In this document: positions 1-12,913 of the stretch, piece after piece
How positions within the stretch are numbered: the first letter of the stretch is position 1
How the letters are laid out: the number at the start of each line of letters is the position of its first letter
Assembly (NCBI GenBank): GCA_020747015.1
Contig: JAGTJM010000025.1
Coordinates: 372,001-436,000 of the forward strand
Length of the DNA: 64,000 nt
DNA from: Pyrenochaeta sp. MPI-SDFR-AT-0127
Taxonomy: Eukaryota; Ascomycota; Dothideomycetes; Pleosporales; Cucurbitariaceae
Direction of reading: 5' to 3'
Position numbers and translations under genes: made by a program
Notes under the pieces: generated by a model
What the model was told of the DNA's origin: nothing
The model's input: the letters and a program-made list of their open reading frames with translations, nothing else
The model's database searches: none

Positions 1-234
1 ACCGCTGGCCCTGCCAACGATGAAGACGCCGAGTCTGAAGCTGGTAGTGAGGAGATTGACATTGAGGATTCTGAGGGTGAGGACGACGAGGAGGAGGGAG
101 AGGGAGAGGAGGGTGGTGACGATGACATGGAAATGGATGATGGGGAGCCAAATGCTGCGAGTGGTGAAAAGCAAGCCAAGCAGCCTGCTGCCGGTGTACA
201 GCAGCAACACGGTGCAGATGTGATGGTCCACTAG
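1..234 (+). CDS. C-terminal fragment of an acidic protein (partial)
   Basis: The frame is open from base 1 and stops with TAG at 232-234, giving 77 residues of an incomplete protein that begins outside the window. The visible part is a low-complexity acidic tail: Glu/Asp runs occupy roughly residues 8-50, followed by a Gln/Ala-rich end. Such tails occur on histone-fold, chaperone and chromatin proteins, but no domain is visible here, so no function is assigned. Acidic composition continuous with an in-frame stop supports real coding sequence rather than a chance frame. Confidence 0.65.
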   Translation, partial: TAGPANDEDAESEAGSEEIDIEDSEGEDDEEEGEGEEGGDDDMEMDDGEPNAASGEKQAKQPAAGVQQQHGADVMVH

Positions 235-1472
235 GTCGTACGTGGGTCTGTGTTTAAGCATATGGTCAATATGCTGACCTGGTGCTTGCTTGACCTGATT
301 TAGGGGGCCAAATGCCTTGCTATTTTCTACAAGACCAATGAGATTTTGACAGGTTGCCATTGTTCAAGGTTATTTTAAAGTCTGGCGATGAGTAGCTAAC
401 CTTCACCTCGAGCCCTCTGGAATATTGACATGCTAGCGGCGACTTGTGCCGTACAAATCGCAAATAGCAACATTCTTCATCTTGAACTGCTCGTATGTGC
501 TTGCGGAGGGTATGAAGACCGTGTCAAGGCTGACATGATGCTTATTCGACTAGCGGATGAGAGAGAATAAAAGGTCGGGCACAGCCGCGCAAGCCAAAGC
601 TGAGCTTGCGGCCAGTACTCTTCATCTCCACGTTCCGTATACAGCTCAGCCCACAGCCCAGCCCCATGCTTGATAGGTCAAGGCCATGCGAAACTTACAG
701 AAACGGTCTCAAACATGCCAGAAGCGGGGCTCTGTAGCGACGTCAGTGACGACTCAGCCTCCAGGGCTCTGAATGGCGCAGCACTGGTTGTGGACCCGAC
801 AAATGGGCCTTCGACGCGCCGACAGTCTCAAACATTTATAGTGGACGTGAGCTCCCGGGTGCGCGGCAACGTTAATAACAATGTTGGCGGCCTTCAGGGA
901 TCCTCCGCTCTCTTTCTGGTGACCTTGCATGTGTGCCGTTTTGCGGAGCTTAGTCGGGCATCGAGGTCCAACACGTCGACTTTCACATCCAGTATTGTAG
1001 AGGGCTCCGATTCCTTCAGCCATCTGTTTCAGTAGCAAACAGCCCTCCCTATCGCGTCCTTGTCTCACTTCCGCTCTCCCAACACTGCTAGTCTGAACGA
1101 ATACTGCCCCACATTCATCTGGCTCCCGCCGGTTGCTTACCTTTTCGCAACACCTTAGTCCGCTACCTATACGGCATACACAACTGCGTATCTCGAATAC
1201 GGTGTCCGGCGAGTCACCAAAAATTTCGGATAAGTCGTAGTCCGCGACACAACTCATTTGGGAGCCTGTGACCCCGCTGGTCCCGCCAAGTGTGAGTGCG
1301 ACCATTTCCTGCTCCGCGCGCGTCATTCGCCCTGCTCAGCGGATCTCCATGACCGCTCCACAGGACAGTCACTTGCAAGGCCAAGGTCTGAAACAGATGC
1401 TGTTCATCATGGACAAATGCTGACGGTCACCTCCTTAAGCTTCCCATAGCAAAGAACCGAACTGTAGCAACC
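235..1472. other. Intergenic region, 3' flank of the acidic gene and promoter/leader of SKT5
   Basis: No gene is supported here. A 190-codon minus-strand frame (754-1326) is open but has no recognisable domain and lies in the expected promoter/leader of the next gene; see the rejected list. No RNA gene or repeat was recognised. Confidence 0.5.
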
Positions 1473-4279
1473 ATGAGTTACCAGCAAGGCCACCCCCAGC
1501 TGGGAGCTACTTTTGTGCCAGGGGGCTTCGATGATTATTATATGCCGGCTCCTTCGCCTGAGGTCATCTCGCCAGCGCCTCAACGGTTTGTCTTAGCCCG
1601 ATGTAATGATCCGTGAAATTGCGGCTGACGTAGCCTTCTTTGTTGTAGCATAATGCCCGAGGTGCCCGAGAACATGCAAGAAAACCTCGCCCATCTGGAG
1701 TTGGAAGCAAACGGCCCTCGAGGCACCAACGGCGCCATGTCGCCAACTCAGGGCTACAACCAGTCGCAACCAAATTTCCCGCCGCGTCAGTCAAGCTACC
1801 AAAACGAATTGCCTGCGCAACAAGAGCAGTGGCCAGCACGGCAAGCAAGCATTTCCTCTGCGTTCCGACAGCCTCCGAACGTGCAACCACAACCCGTCCA
1901 GCAGCAGCAGCAGCCGTCCCATGACTACAACCAGTTCGCGCAGAGCAACGATTCGCCCAACTTCTCCAACTTCCCGAAGCTCCCGAACAAGCCACCGAAT
2001 GTGCCACCGTCTGACGATGAGAAGGAGGCTGTCTTGGAAAATGCACGGTTGCCAGTGCTGAACTCGAATGACCCCGAAATGCAGTTGGCATGGGCACAAG
2101 ATGCACTGGGGTACGTCGATGCTGCTCAATTGCACGAACAGCGCATTGCGGAGATACAGGGAGCAAGGCCAGCAACTCCGCAGGTCGAGCACCAGCTGCG
2201 CTTAGATGCGATGAATGTTGTCACCTTTCTCGCAGACCAACACCACCCTAAGGCGACGTTCATGCGGGGAATGTGGCTCGAGTTTGGCAAGTTCGGGATG
2301 CGGGCAGACAAGAAAGAGGCTTTTCGATGCTACTCTCGCGCGGCAGCAAAAGGATATGCAAGAGCGAACTACCGCATGGGCATGCAATTTGAGCAGTCGA
2401 ACGACCCTATCAAAGCCCTACAGCACTACCAGGCTGGCGCAGAGCAAGGTGACTCTGCTTCAAACTACCGCCTAGGAATGATGACTCTTCTTGGTCAACA
2501 TGGACAGCAGCAAGACTTTGCCAGAGGAATCCAGCTCATTCGACAAGCCGCTTCCACAGCGGACGAGAATGCTCCTCAGGGTGCTTATGTCTTAGGTATG
2601 CTCCAGGCGCGAGAGCTGCCTCAGATCAATGTGCCAGAGATGTTCTTGCCGTATGACGAGAAGTCTGCGAAACAGAACATCGAGAAGGCCGCCTACCTTG
2701 GATTCGCTAAAGCTCAGCTCAAGATGGGATCTGCGTATGAACTATGCAGCTTAGGTTGTGAGTTCAACCCCACGCTATCATTACATTACAACGCACTCGC
2801 CTCGAGACAAGGTGAAGCAGAGGCGGATATGGCCATCAGCAAATGGTTTCTCTGTGGGCACGAAGGTGAATTTCCAAAGAATGAAGAGCTGGCCTACCAA
2901 TACGCGCAGCGGGCGGCAACAGCCGGCCTCGCAACGGCAGAGTTTGCGATGGGTTACTTCAATGAAATTGGAATGAATACCCCCGTCAATGTGGACAAAG
3001 CCCTTGAATGGTACGAGAAGGCAGAGAAGAACGGCAACAAAGATGCGGCTGCTCGTATAGAGAGTATCTCGAAATCGCGGACACTCTCAAAGAAGGACCA
3101 TGAGAACGTGGCAATCAACATGATCAAGTCTAAGCATGGCTCCATGCGGGGGCAGCGTCCGACACGTCTGCAGAAAGCTCAAGCACCTGCGTTGCCGTCT
3201 ATCAACGACAATAGCCCCTCCGACTACGGATCAGATGCATCGCCTGCTACTCCTGCAACGGGTCGAATGCCAAACCGAGGTGACACAACCACCCCCTATC
3301 CTATATCCGATAAGCCACCAGTTCTCGCGAATCCGCTTGCATCGGCACCTTATGAACGTCCTGCTACGGCAGCGCCTTATCCAATGGACAATGGCCCGCC
3401 ACGACTGGGTCCACAACGTCCAAGTATGGCCGGCGGATTTGCGCCAGAGTTACGTGCGGCGAGTACTCGGCCCGCATCATCAGCCTTCACTATTAACCCA
3501 AACATTTATCCTTCAAATGATCCTTATGGTCGAGGCGGTCCCCGCCCAGGACCCGGCAACGATATGGGCCCCTTACCTTTGCGCCCACACACTAGTATAG
3601 ACAACATGGGCCCTGGACGGGGCGGACGCATCCCAAGTGGTGGGCGAGGCGGTCCTCTACCGCCCGGAGGACCCGGAAGTTACAGACAGCCAGGTGGGCC
3701 AAGTGCTCAGCGCCTAGAACCTCAAATTCGCCCGTCGACAACGCAACCTCCTGATATTGGGTTTAGCGCACCAGGAGATGCAGGAAGGAATAAGCTTCAA
3801 AAACAACAAGGCGCTCCTGGTCCTCTTAAGAAGCAGCCCACGCTACCCGACATTGGTTACGTTGCGCCTCTCGAGCCACGGCAACACACACGGCCATCCA
3901 CCGTGCAACCTGGGCAAGAGAGCAGGATGTCTTCGCGACAGGACTGGCCTTCGAATGGCGCACCGGGTCAGAACGCTCGACCATCATCTCGACCAGGCTC
4001 TGCTGGCCGCATATCGGCACAGGCTCCCATGCCCAAGCCAAACAGGACTCCAACTATACAGCAACAACCATCTAAGCCTGCCCCGTTACAAGCCAGTAAA
4101 CCTGCGCATCCTGCTAAGCCAGCGAAACCAGCACCGGCTTCTGCTTCGACGCCGGGTAACGGACCAAAGACTTTCGACGAGATGGGCATTGGTCAGGCGC
4201 CGAAGGATAGCGACTGTGTAAGTATACTTCAATCTTATTCATGCAAGATAGCGCTAACACTACACAGGTTGTTATGTAG
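1473..4279 (+). CDS. SKT5: Chitin synthase III activator, Sel1-repeat protein (Skt5/Chs4 family)
   Basis: Three exons are inferred: 1473-1585, 1649-4217 and 4268-4279, giving 897 residues. After a Gln/Pro-rich N-terminus, about seven Sel1-type repeats run from roughly residue 235 to 510 (recurring A-x-x-G-x-A-x-A-x-x-x-M-G patterns). A long Pro/Gly/Ser-rich, presumably disordered, region follows. The 50-nt last intron (GTAAGT...ACACAG) joins Cys to a 12-nt final exon and creates the C-terminus CVVM, a CaaX prenylation motif. Yeast Skt5/Chs4 also ends in a farnesylated CaaX box and recruits and activates chitin synthase III at the bud neck; cell-wall or septum chitin control is therefore the likely role. 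The start ATG at 1473 is chosen because exon 1 splices in phase to the Sel1 exon; the internal ATG at 1653 is an alternative. Confidence 0.88.
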
Positions 4280-4934
4280 TCATGAGCAAGTGTTGCGCGT
4301 GGTTTGAATAACGTTTGCATAGCGGATCTGGTTTGCTTGTGGCCTTGCATAGTAGTTGAGCCGGACAATGTATCTGCTGTTTGGTATACCCCTTGTTGGA
4401 CGACCTAATTATCGTTGGCGTTACGTGGCATAGTGAAATGAAAGCATCTCACGATGGACATTGCTGAAATCATCTTGTCGACTTTTCACCCATGGCCACT
4501 TTGCAATTCGTAACAATATTGTGTAGAAGTCACACTAAATGTTGAACTGTGGCTTGGGACAGTGTGTGCGGTACCTTTCCATTTCCCTCGCGTGTATGCA
4601 CTGATAAGATGACTTTGCGCCGCTTGACGCGTGAGCACGTGATGTACAATCCTCGTCAGGTGGTTTGCTTCAAAAAGTTTACAGTTATAGGTGATCTGAA
4701 AGCCTCAGAATTAAAGTTACTGGGTGTAATAGCCAAATAAAGTGCCATGAAGGTATCAAGTCCCTCTAAACCGTCAAAATAGTGAGTGGTGAATCTGGGG
4801 CTCCTTGGAATAGTGAGGTGCTCTTAGCGGGGAAAGAGCGCGTCCTGAAGTACTCGAACCGCATCTTGACAACTTCAGCCTCAGCCCGGTGTCTACGCCG
4901 ACGTCGACGATTGCACTCTTTCGCGACGAAGGTG
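4280..4934. other. Intergenic region upstream of SMC6
   Basis: SKT5 3' flank and SMC6 promoter. It holds the composite MCB/E-box at 4627-4641, annotated separately. Short open frames here have no protein-like features. Confidence 0.5.
4627..4641 (+). promoter_or_regulatory. Composite MluI cell-cycle box plus E-box upstream of SMC6
   Basis: The 15-mer ACGCGTGAGCACGTG contains ACGCGT (the MCB core bound by MBF/DSC1 in yeasts) and CACGTG (bHLH E-box). It lies about 300 bp before the SMC6 ATG. The identical 15-mer occurs at 45453-45467, about 100 bp before the DNA ligase I ATG. G1/S control is inferred from yeast knowledge; the identity itself is seen directly. Confidence 0.6.
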
Positions 4935-7900
4935 ATGGCTGCAGTCATGTCGGCAAAGCGCCCTCGCGCTTTAACTAATGGCATCGACCCCCTCGGCGGC
5001 GGAAATCCCAGGAATCGCGTCAGTCGCCTTCAGCGAAGATGAAGCGAATTGCTAACATATCTTAGGACAAGCGACCACGACATTCCACACCCGATAGCAG
5101 CGAGCGGTCCTCCGTTAGCGACCAAACTATTGCATCGAGTGACAGCATCGCCGATGATAACAACGACGACGAAGATCAAGAAGAAGGAGACAATGCCTGG
5201 GATCACGAGCACATGGCATGGGCAACACAGCAGGTGCAGAAAGACTTCCATGCGACTGCAAATAAGCAAAATGTGGCAACAGATTCTGGGATTATCGAAG
5301 AGATTCAGTGTATCAACTTCATGTGCCACGAGCATTTGACGGTGACCTTGGGCCCTCTGATCAACTTCATCATTGGCCACAATGGCAGCGGCAAGAGTGC
5401 TGTGCTCACGGCTCTCACAATTTGCTTGGGCGGGAAAGCTACGGCAACAAATCGTGCACAGAACCTCAAGAGCTTGATCAAGGAAGGCAAAGAGCATTCT
5501 TCTGTAACGGTCCGAATTAAGAACCAAGGCCCGCTCGCATACAAGCCTACCCAGTACGGCGAATCGATCATCGTTGAACGACATTTTAGCAAATCTGGAA
5601 CTTCAGGCTTCAAACTCAAAGATCGGAACGGTAGGATTGTCTCAACGAAGAAGGCTGAGCTGGAGGACATCTTGGACGCCTTTTCCATGCAGATTGACAA
5701 CCCAATGAATGTGCTGACACAGGACATGGCGCGACAATTCCTAAATCATTCAACCCCCAAAGACAAGTACAAGTTTTTCCTTCAGGGTACACAACTCGAG
5801 AACCTAAACAGAGACTACCAGCAAATCGAACAATCGCTAGAGTTGATGAACGCTAGGGCTGAAGTCAAGCAGACCGATCTTGCGGTGCTCAGGAAACAAA
5901 TGGAGGACTTGGCAGCAAGAGCCCGGCGTGCCGAAAATCTAGAGCGGATGAGGGCTAAAGAGGCAGAAATTGCGCATCAAGCAGCGTGGGCGCGTGTTCA
6001 ACAAGAGGAAGAAGAACTAGCAAAGGCTGAAGCCGAAGTCGAACGAGTCGACGGCGTGATTGCGAGAAGGACAGCAGCAGTCGAAGAAGCCTCGCAACTG
6101 TATGAAAACGCCGATCAAGCGCACGAGGCTGCCCAACAACATGTGACAGACATCACAACTGAGATGGATCCTGCGAGAGAACAAGAACAGGTTGCAAAAG
6201 ATAACTTCCAGGAGTCACGGCAGAAACTCATCACCTTAAAGTCAGATGAGAGAAAGATAGGCGAGGATGTAAAAACAAAGGAGCAAGAAGTAACGAGGTA
6301 TGAACTACAAATTGAGCAGCATCGCCAACGTCAGGCAGAAGCCGACAACGGCCTTTACGCTGAAAAAGTCCGCGAGCTTGAGGAGGCAAGGCAACAATGC
6401 GAACGGGCAAAGGAAGCATTTACTTCCCACGATTCTGGCCTGCCAATCCTAGCAGACCAATTGAAGACCGTAACAAAGGAACTCGAAGTTGCGGACCAGA
6501 AAGTGGGCAAAGCGCGTGACGACGAGAGACGGATCAGAAATGCTATCAGTGGTCTTCGTCAAGGACAACGCAACTGGATTGACGCATATCACAACCCAGC
6601 AGTCTTAGACAAGCTATTGCGAGCAATCCAATCTGACCAGAGATTCAAAGAGAAGCCAGTTGGGCCCATGGGGCGCCATGTTAAACTACTAGAACCGGAA
6701 TGGGGTTACATCTTGGAGAAACAATTCGGTTCGGTTCTAAATGGGTTTGTCGTCACTAGTAAAGCTGATCAGAGCATCCTTACCGGCCTGATGAGACAAT
6801 TTAATTGGTACATGCCCAAGAGGAACAAGGAGTTGCGTTCATGCTAACTCTTCTTAGGCAGTCCCCCATCTATATTGGCAATAGAAACTCAATAGATACG
6901 ACGCCGAATGAACCAAGTCCGAATCTATTGACGTGGATGAAGGCACTTAGAGTAAGGAAAAAAACCCCTTCCATTGATTCCAAGAAAAGCAATTTACTAA
7001 AAGCTCATTTAGATAGAAGATGACCTCGTTCGTAATCAATTCATCATCAACCAAGGGTTTGAGCAAACGGTGCTCATTGAAAATCGTACTGAAGGCTCGA
7101 AATTCATGTATGCCCGTGGACCGCCAACAAGGAATGTCAAGATGTGTTTCACCTTTGCAGATGGTGACAAACGAAGAGGTCGAGTGATCCAATTCACACC
7201 AAACGGCGGCATCAATGATAGTCCAATTGGCGTATATTCTGGAGCGTTACGCATGCAAGCAGACAAAGAGGATCAAATTAGGTGAGTAAAAAATTGACGC
7301 ATCAAGACTCTATGGCTCTAACCATGTATCTAGAGGAGAGCAAGTCCGACTAGAGCAAGCAGAGCGAGAAGTCCGTGATTTGGAGCAAACATGTCGAGAC
7401 CTCCAGGATCAGGTAAATACTTGCAGAACCAAGCAGCAAAATCATCAGAGGCAAAAGAAGATTCTCCAGGTCAGCTTCCAGAAGGCTCAAGACAAAGTAG
7501 ACCGGCTTGAAGGAGAACTGAGTGATGCCACGCCAGACGCAGCTGCCATTGAAGTTCTCGAGGACGGGCTTGTCAATGCTCAAGAAGAGCTTCAACGCGC
7601 CTCCGGTGTATTCGAGGACATGGTATTGCAACGCGATAAACTCAACAACGAGGCGCGCAGCAACAAGAGAAGTTTGGATGACGCTCAAACTGCGGTAAAA
7701 GAACTGGAATTCAAGCTCAATAAAGCACAATCCACGGTGAGGAAGCTGCAAGGTCAGAGAGAAGATGAACTCAAAAAAAAGAATGATGCCATAGCACGAG
7801 TTGCAGCCGCACAGGAGAATAGGGCGATCTGGGCTGAGGCGGTCAAGTCTGCCCAGGATGAAGTCGATACCGCTACGAATGATGCAAGAAGCATGTGTCC

Positions 7901-8744
7901 TCAGCGTGTGGCAGTACCGCCTGGCAAAACCTCGGACGAGCTACTCAGAATGCTTGAAAGGCTCATGGCGACAAGGCGAGAGACCGAGAAGGAGCTTGGT
8001 GGCTCGCAGGATCAACTCCTTCGACAAGCCAACCAGGCAAAGCTAACTCACAAGGCTGCCATGCAGGAGTTCGAGGACATCAGGAACCTTCGTAATGTAG
8101 GTCAAGCATCTCAGTGAGGCAAAAGATCTGGCTAACGTACCCTTAGCACCTAGTCAACACTTTGAACAACAGGCGTAACCGTTGGAAGCAGTTCAGGTCA
8201 GGTATCTCGGTACGAGCCCGAGTCACGTTCAACTACCTCCTCAGCGAGCGCAAATTCCGAGGCACGCTTAGTATCGATCATACCAAAGGCCTCCTTGACA
8301 TTCACGTACGTTGGTCAAGGCATACATATCCAGGTTTCTTGCTTACCTGACCAGGTTCAACCGGACATTATGGAGCGAAGCGGTGACGGTAGACAAACGA
8401 AGACGCTCTCCGGCGGCGAGAAGTCATACTCGACTGTTTGTCTTCTGTTGTCCCTTTGGGATGCCATGGGCTCTCCAATCCGCTGCCTCGATGAATTGTG
8501 AGTGGTCGTACATCCGTTTAATTCTGTCGAACCTAACGATCTCAGCGACGTCTTCATGGATAGCGTCAATCGTGAGAGAAGCATGCACATGATCATTCAA
8601 GCAGCTCGACGTTCGATTGGTCGACAGTTTATCTTCATTACTCCGCAATCAATGAACAACGTCAACCAAACCTCTGACGTCAAGATTATCAAAATGAGTG
8701 ACCCCGAGCGAGGACAGACGGCGCTCAACATACATCGGAGTTGA
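4935..8744 (+). CDS. SMC6: Structural maintenance of chromosomes protein 6 (Smc5/6 complex)
   Basis: Eight exons are inferred: 4935-5018, 5066-6807, 6858-6951, 7013-7281, 7334-8096, 8147-8305, 8355-8497 and 8546-8744 (1150 residues, normal for SMC6). The N-terminal half carries the Walker A motif GHNGSGKS (about residue 131) followed by long coiled coil, then the hinge around exons 2-4 (PIYIGN... IINQGFEQTVLIE). A second coiled coil leads to the ABC signature LSGGEKS (about residue 1055) and Walker B RCLDEFDVFMD, which is split by the last intron. SMC6 pairs with SMC5 and the Nse subunits in homologous-recombination repair and resolution of replication intermediates in the nucleus. All junctions keep phase and restore family-conserved sequence, so in-frame stops between exons are intronic. 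The exact start is uncertain: ATG at 4935 or 4947, or an upstream in-frame ATG at 4782. Confidence 0.95.
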
Positions 8745-9382
8745 TCCTGCAGGACTACATGGGGCGTTCATGTTTACATTTGCTGGCGCTTGGACGTCGG
8801 AGTTTCGCGTCGCGTGGGTATTTGTTGGCAGCGGAGTCACTACATGGTTATACCCAGTCGATAAGGCGTTACGGATATCGCGAGGCGAGCAGCTTGGGAT
8901 AAAAATTTTGAACGTCTTCGTGATGCAGACTTCTTTTTTCCATTTGTTGGGTGTAGATTGCTCTCAAGCAGGAGCATATAGAACTACCTTAGAATCTAAG
9001 GTTACGTCTCTGAAGCCCCGGCTTCCAATGATAAAAGGCGCACATGTCGTGACCGAAGCAACTATTTTCATCTAAAGTGCGTGAGATGGGTATCTGCCGA
9101 AGATGCTTGCAAGGCGTAGCATGCAGCGTAAGCGGTTGTACAGGGAACGGGCTTCGTTTATAAACTAGGTAAGGCGGATGAGCGCCAGGGTCTCTTGGCC
9201 AACCTGCTTAACCCTGTCGATTGGTCGGATCCGCTACAGCGACTTCACGACGTCTCGCTGTCCAACTTCACACAGCAACCGCGAGAGCCGCACCGTTGGT
9301 GTGTTGTCTCTTTGCTTTGCTTCTCACGCTTGAGAGGCTTGTATGGATCTCAGCAGTCCTGGTCATCACCGAGCTGATCAGC
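8745..9382. other. Intergenic region between SMC6 and the F-box gene
   Basis: SMC6 3' flank and F-box promoter. A TATA-like TTTATAAA is present near 9157. Nothing else is recognised; the 125-codon frame at 8698-9075 begins inside the SMC6 end and is a shadow. Confidence 0.45.
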
Positions 9383-12285
9383 ATGACCTCCTCTCCGCTC
9401 TCCGCACCCGGCACCCCAAGGACGGCAACGCCCTTCCCTACTGAAGAGGACCTTGCTCGGTCGATTTCGCTCCCGCAGGACGATGCGCATACCATGGCAA
9501 CGCAAGGACAGGTCGAGGTTGAGTCGGAGAGCCCAGCAGCGGCGAGTATAATCAGCACACCTCCATCGGGTGATGTGCTGATGGCGACGGTGCCGACGCC
9601 CAAGGGGAAAGAGAAGGCTGCAAAGGGGCCTCTGAAGCTATTAGACCTGCCGATGGACATTTTGAAAGAAATCATACACCAGGTGCGTACAGTCTTTAAT
9701 CCAGCAGCATCTAATGTGCCACATGTGAGGGCAACGGCTAATCACAAGACCCTGAACAGCTTCCACACACAAACGATCTCACGTCTCTATGTCTTTGCCA
9801 CTCAGCCCTCCACCGACTCACGATACCATGCATCTACTCGCGATTTGACATTGTATGGCCAGACGAAAGCACACATACCGAGCCACGATCAGGCGTGGAT
9901 GCGCTCACATATGGCTTGGCCACACTAGTTATGGGTGACGACTGCTTCCCTCACCAGATCCGATCGAGACAGCAAGGACAACGTTCTGCTGCGCTGGCCA
10001 GGCCGGCTTCAACACCATATCCTGTCCCACCGCGACGTTTTGGCAACTACTACGGCCAATTTACGAAGAAGTTCTCCTTGGGCAACGGGCCACAAGCATG
10101 GGTTCAGGAGTATATGATCACGAAAGAAGGCGGAAAGATGCTTGGAACGCTGGTCGCACTAGCAATCGCCCGCATGATCAATCTCGAGACTTTCGTATGG
10201 GATATGCCTACAGGAGTGCTACGCGATGTATGGCTTGCGCTATCAAGTCTCGCGCATCGGAGTGATGAGGAAGAGTGCCGCCTAGAAAGGCTTTGGATTC
10301 GATGGCACGACAATACGATTGATGCCCCAGTCCCTCCCCCCGCACCGCCAATGATACTTAACAACCAAAATCTACCACCGCCTCCGAATACCGCGCACCC
10401 AAGCGGCTTGGGCACCATTCAAGCCCCCATAATTGTTCCCCATCATTATGCACCAAGCAGCATCTCTGCTCTAGATCGTGTCGAGCACCCCACCTTTTCA
10501 GCCATCCCAGCGTTGAAGAGCCTGAGCGTTCTGGACATTGACGAGCTACCATATCTTGACGAAATGAGCATTTTGATAGCGAGATCTCAAAAGAAGCTTC
10601 GTGAGCTTCGAGTAGGTGTTGCTCCTCACGCACAGCAACGAGACTGGGTCACGGTGTGGGAGGGCGATGGTCTTCAGCAAGTGGATTACAGCACTACCAC
10701 AACTGCGGCGAGCACGATAGGCGAGAAGAGACTCGGAGGCGTACTAGGCATTCTTGTTGGACGAGTCCATAACATGCGCCACTCAGAAGAGTCACAATCT
10801 CAGAAGGTCGGCCCCTCCGGAGACGCTGAGCGAATAGTGGAGGCTACTCCAGTCAAAGCCCCGGTAACAAATCCCCTGCCATCAATAGCCTCGCTCTCAT
10901 TGCACGGCCGAGATGCAGAACAGGACGTCGATCATTTTGGAAACCCAATGGACGAACCGACTGTCACTGGAGAAGTTAGCCTGTTTCCTGAGAGCCAGCC
11001 ACTCGGTGCTGAACAAGTCACACCACCAGCAAGTCCGCACAAAGCGCCAGCTAAGCCATTTGTCATTGCGCCTCCAGCTCACAGTGAGCCTGCTACCTCA
11101 AAGAACGTGGCACTTGATGCCCCAGAACCAATGCTTAATGGCAAGTTGAAGCTTGAAGTTCTCGAGCTTGAACGTGTACCCTTGTCAGTTTCTGTGCTGC
11201 GTAGAGCATTTGATTGGTCCGTTCTATCTACCCTGACTCTTTTACATTGCAGCAACCATGAACAGCTGTGGAAAGTTTTGCGTAGGACATATACCCCTCG
11301 TTCTGCTTATGCCGGCTCACCATCCTCGTCGAAAGCGTACAAAGCATCATACACTCTGCGATCCGAATATCAACTGAATCTTAAGCGAATACACACAAAC
11401 ACTGTGTCACCTTCTTTGATTTCATTCCTGAAGGAGACGCTGGCGCCTAATAGTCTCGAAGTACTATTCCTTCAGGAAGGCCGGTCATACTCATCTACGG
11501 TGACTGTAGATGCCATATACCGAGGACCTATGCGTAGACATCGTGCAAGCTTGAAGAAACTGATGATTGACAGTGGTGAGAAGAGTCCAGATGGGCATAC
11601 GCCTACAAGTTCGAGGTGGCGAAGGTGGATGTTAAATCGCGAAATTCTCACTTTCATTACCAGTGGCCGCATGAGTAACCTACGAGAGCTTGCAGTATCT
11701 ATTGACTACAAGGACTGGGTAAGTAGCTTTCTTGACATGAGATTCGGGGACTAACATCTTGGACAGCATCACTTCTTACAGCGCCTACCGTACATTCCTC
11801 ACATCCGATCTCTCTACATACCCTTTATCGCCGACCACGCGCATGGAAGCAATATAGATCCACGTGAGCTTGCATACCAAATCCTTGATATTGTGCATCT
11901 GCGCCCAGAGATCGAACTCTGCTACATGGGTTTGTCGACTAAATGCTTCGAGATTCTTGAAAACAGACCTTCAAATTACGATCTCCGTCATGACGGCATG
12001 CATGCTGACGGTAGTGGTTCTGGGTATATGGCACATGATCCTATGTTATCCGAGGACGAGAGTGAGGCAACAGAGGACGATGATGATGACATGGACGATG
12101 GCGTCGTGGCTGTCGGTGGAGATGAAACAGAGAGTGAGGCAAGTGACGATGTGGAAGCTGAGAGCGATGACGAATCGTTTCTACAAGATTCACAGAAGGG
12201 CCCGAAGCTCAGAGTTAGGGAGATTCTTTTCTATGAAGAGCGAGTCGAGGCATTTAGGCGAAGGCATGGCGTTTTGAGGCCATGA
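9383..12285 (+). CDS. F-box domain protein with acidic C-terminus
   Basis: Three exons are inferred: 9383-9682, 9760-11718 and 11767-12285 (925 residues). A low-complexity N-terminus (about 80 residues) precedes the F-box signature LLDLPMDILKEIIHQ. The intron falls directly after it and exon 2 continues in phase with LPHTNDLTSLCLCHSAL..IPCIYSRF, the rest of the fungal F-box module. A long body with LRR-like spacing (repeated LxxLxVLxI-type segments) follows, interrupted by a low-complexity insert around residues 420-560. The C-terminus has an Asp/Glu-rich stretch. F-box proteins bring substrates to SCF ubiquitin ligases through Skp1. The substrate is unknown and the LRR assignment is tentative. 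The gene is tandem with and upstream of APC2, another ubiquitin-ligase component, which may be coincidence. Confidence 0.82.
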
Positions 12286-12913
12286 TGAGCAGCCTCTGTC
12301 GGTATATGGGCGACAGGTGTTACTTAAATACCTGCTGCATTTCGTGCGCTTGAATGGGAAAAAGGACTGGTGCAGGTTGGCGTTTCTTTGGGAGATATCC
12401 TCTGTCTCTTGATTGATGAGATATCTCGTACTCTGAGGCGCAAATATGACACAGGCTCACATCACGGCCTACAATTTTTACTTTCCTGTATCTCTAGATT
12501 ATTAGGATATTCGGTTTCGGCATGAGGCGCGAGATCTGAATGCAATGAATGCAATGAATGTGAAGTAATATTTGCTAATTCTCACACAACCTCATTAGAT
12601 GCGGATGCTGTCGTGTCTAGTCCGGGATTTCGTGCTGTTTCTTCATGGAGAGCCGGTGTTAGGATGAAAGATTGTGCACGTGGTTTCGAGTTGTGTATGG
12701 TCCAAGCTCATACATCGTGGTGACCGCGAGCCGGCAATACATGTACGTCCATCTTACAGAAACTAAATCGAACAACAGGCTTGGGTTGAAGTCTAGCAGA
12801 TGGACTCTCTGATAATCTTGCGCTCATTTCCATGGTCAGGGACCCAAGGATGAGACCTGCTTAACACACAACAAACGCTGCGATAAACACCCACGAAGCG
12901 GGGCACCTCGGCC
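12286..12913. other. Intergenic region, APC2 promoter
   Basis: F-box gene 3' flank and APC2 upstream region. An E-box CACGTG lies at 12677-12682. A short imperfect tandem (TGCAATGAA copies, about 12540-12565) is visible. No gene is seen. Confidence 0.45.

Noticed and set aside
754..1326. 190-codon minus-strand ORF divergent from SKT5, with a possible 48-nt intron
   Set aside because: No domain, irregular Cys/Arg-rich composition, and it lies where the SKT5 promoter and leader are expected. Open frames of this size arise by chance in balanced-GC DNA.
6808..6857. In-frame stops within SMC6 taken as signs of a pseudogene
   Set aside because: Each stop lies in a short segment with canonical donor, branch and acceptor; removing it restores conserved SMC6 sequence in phase.
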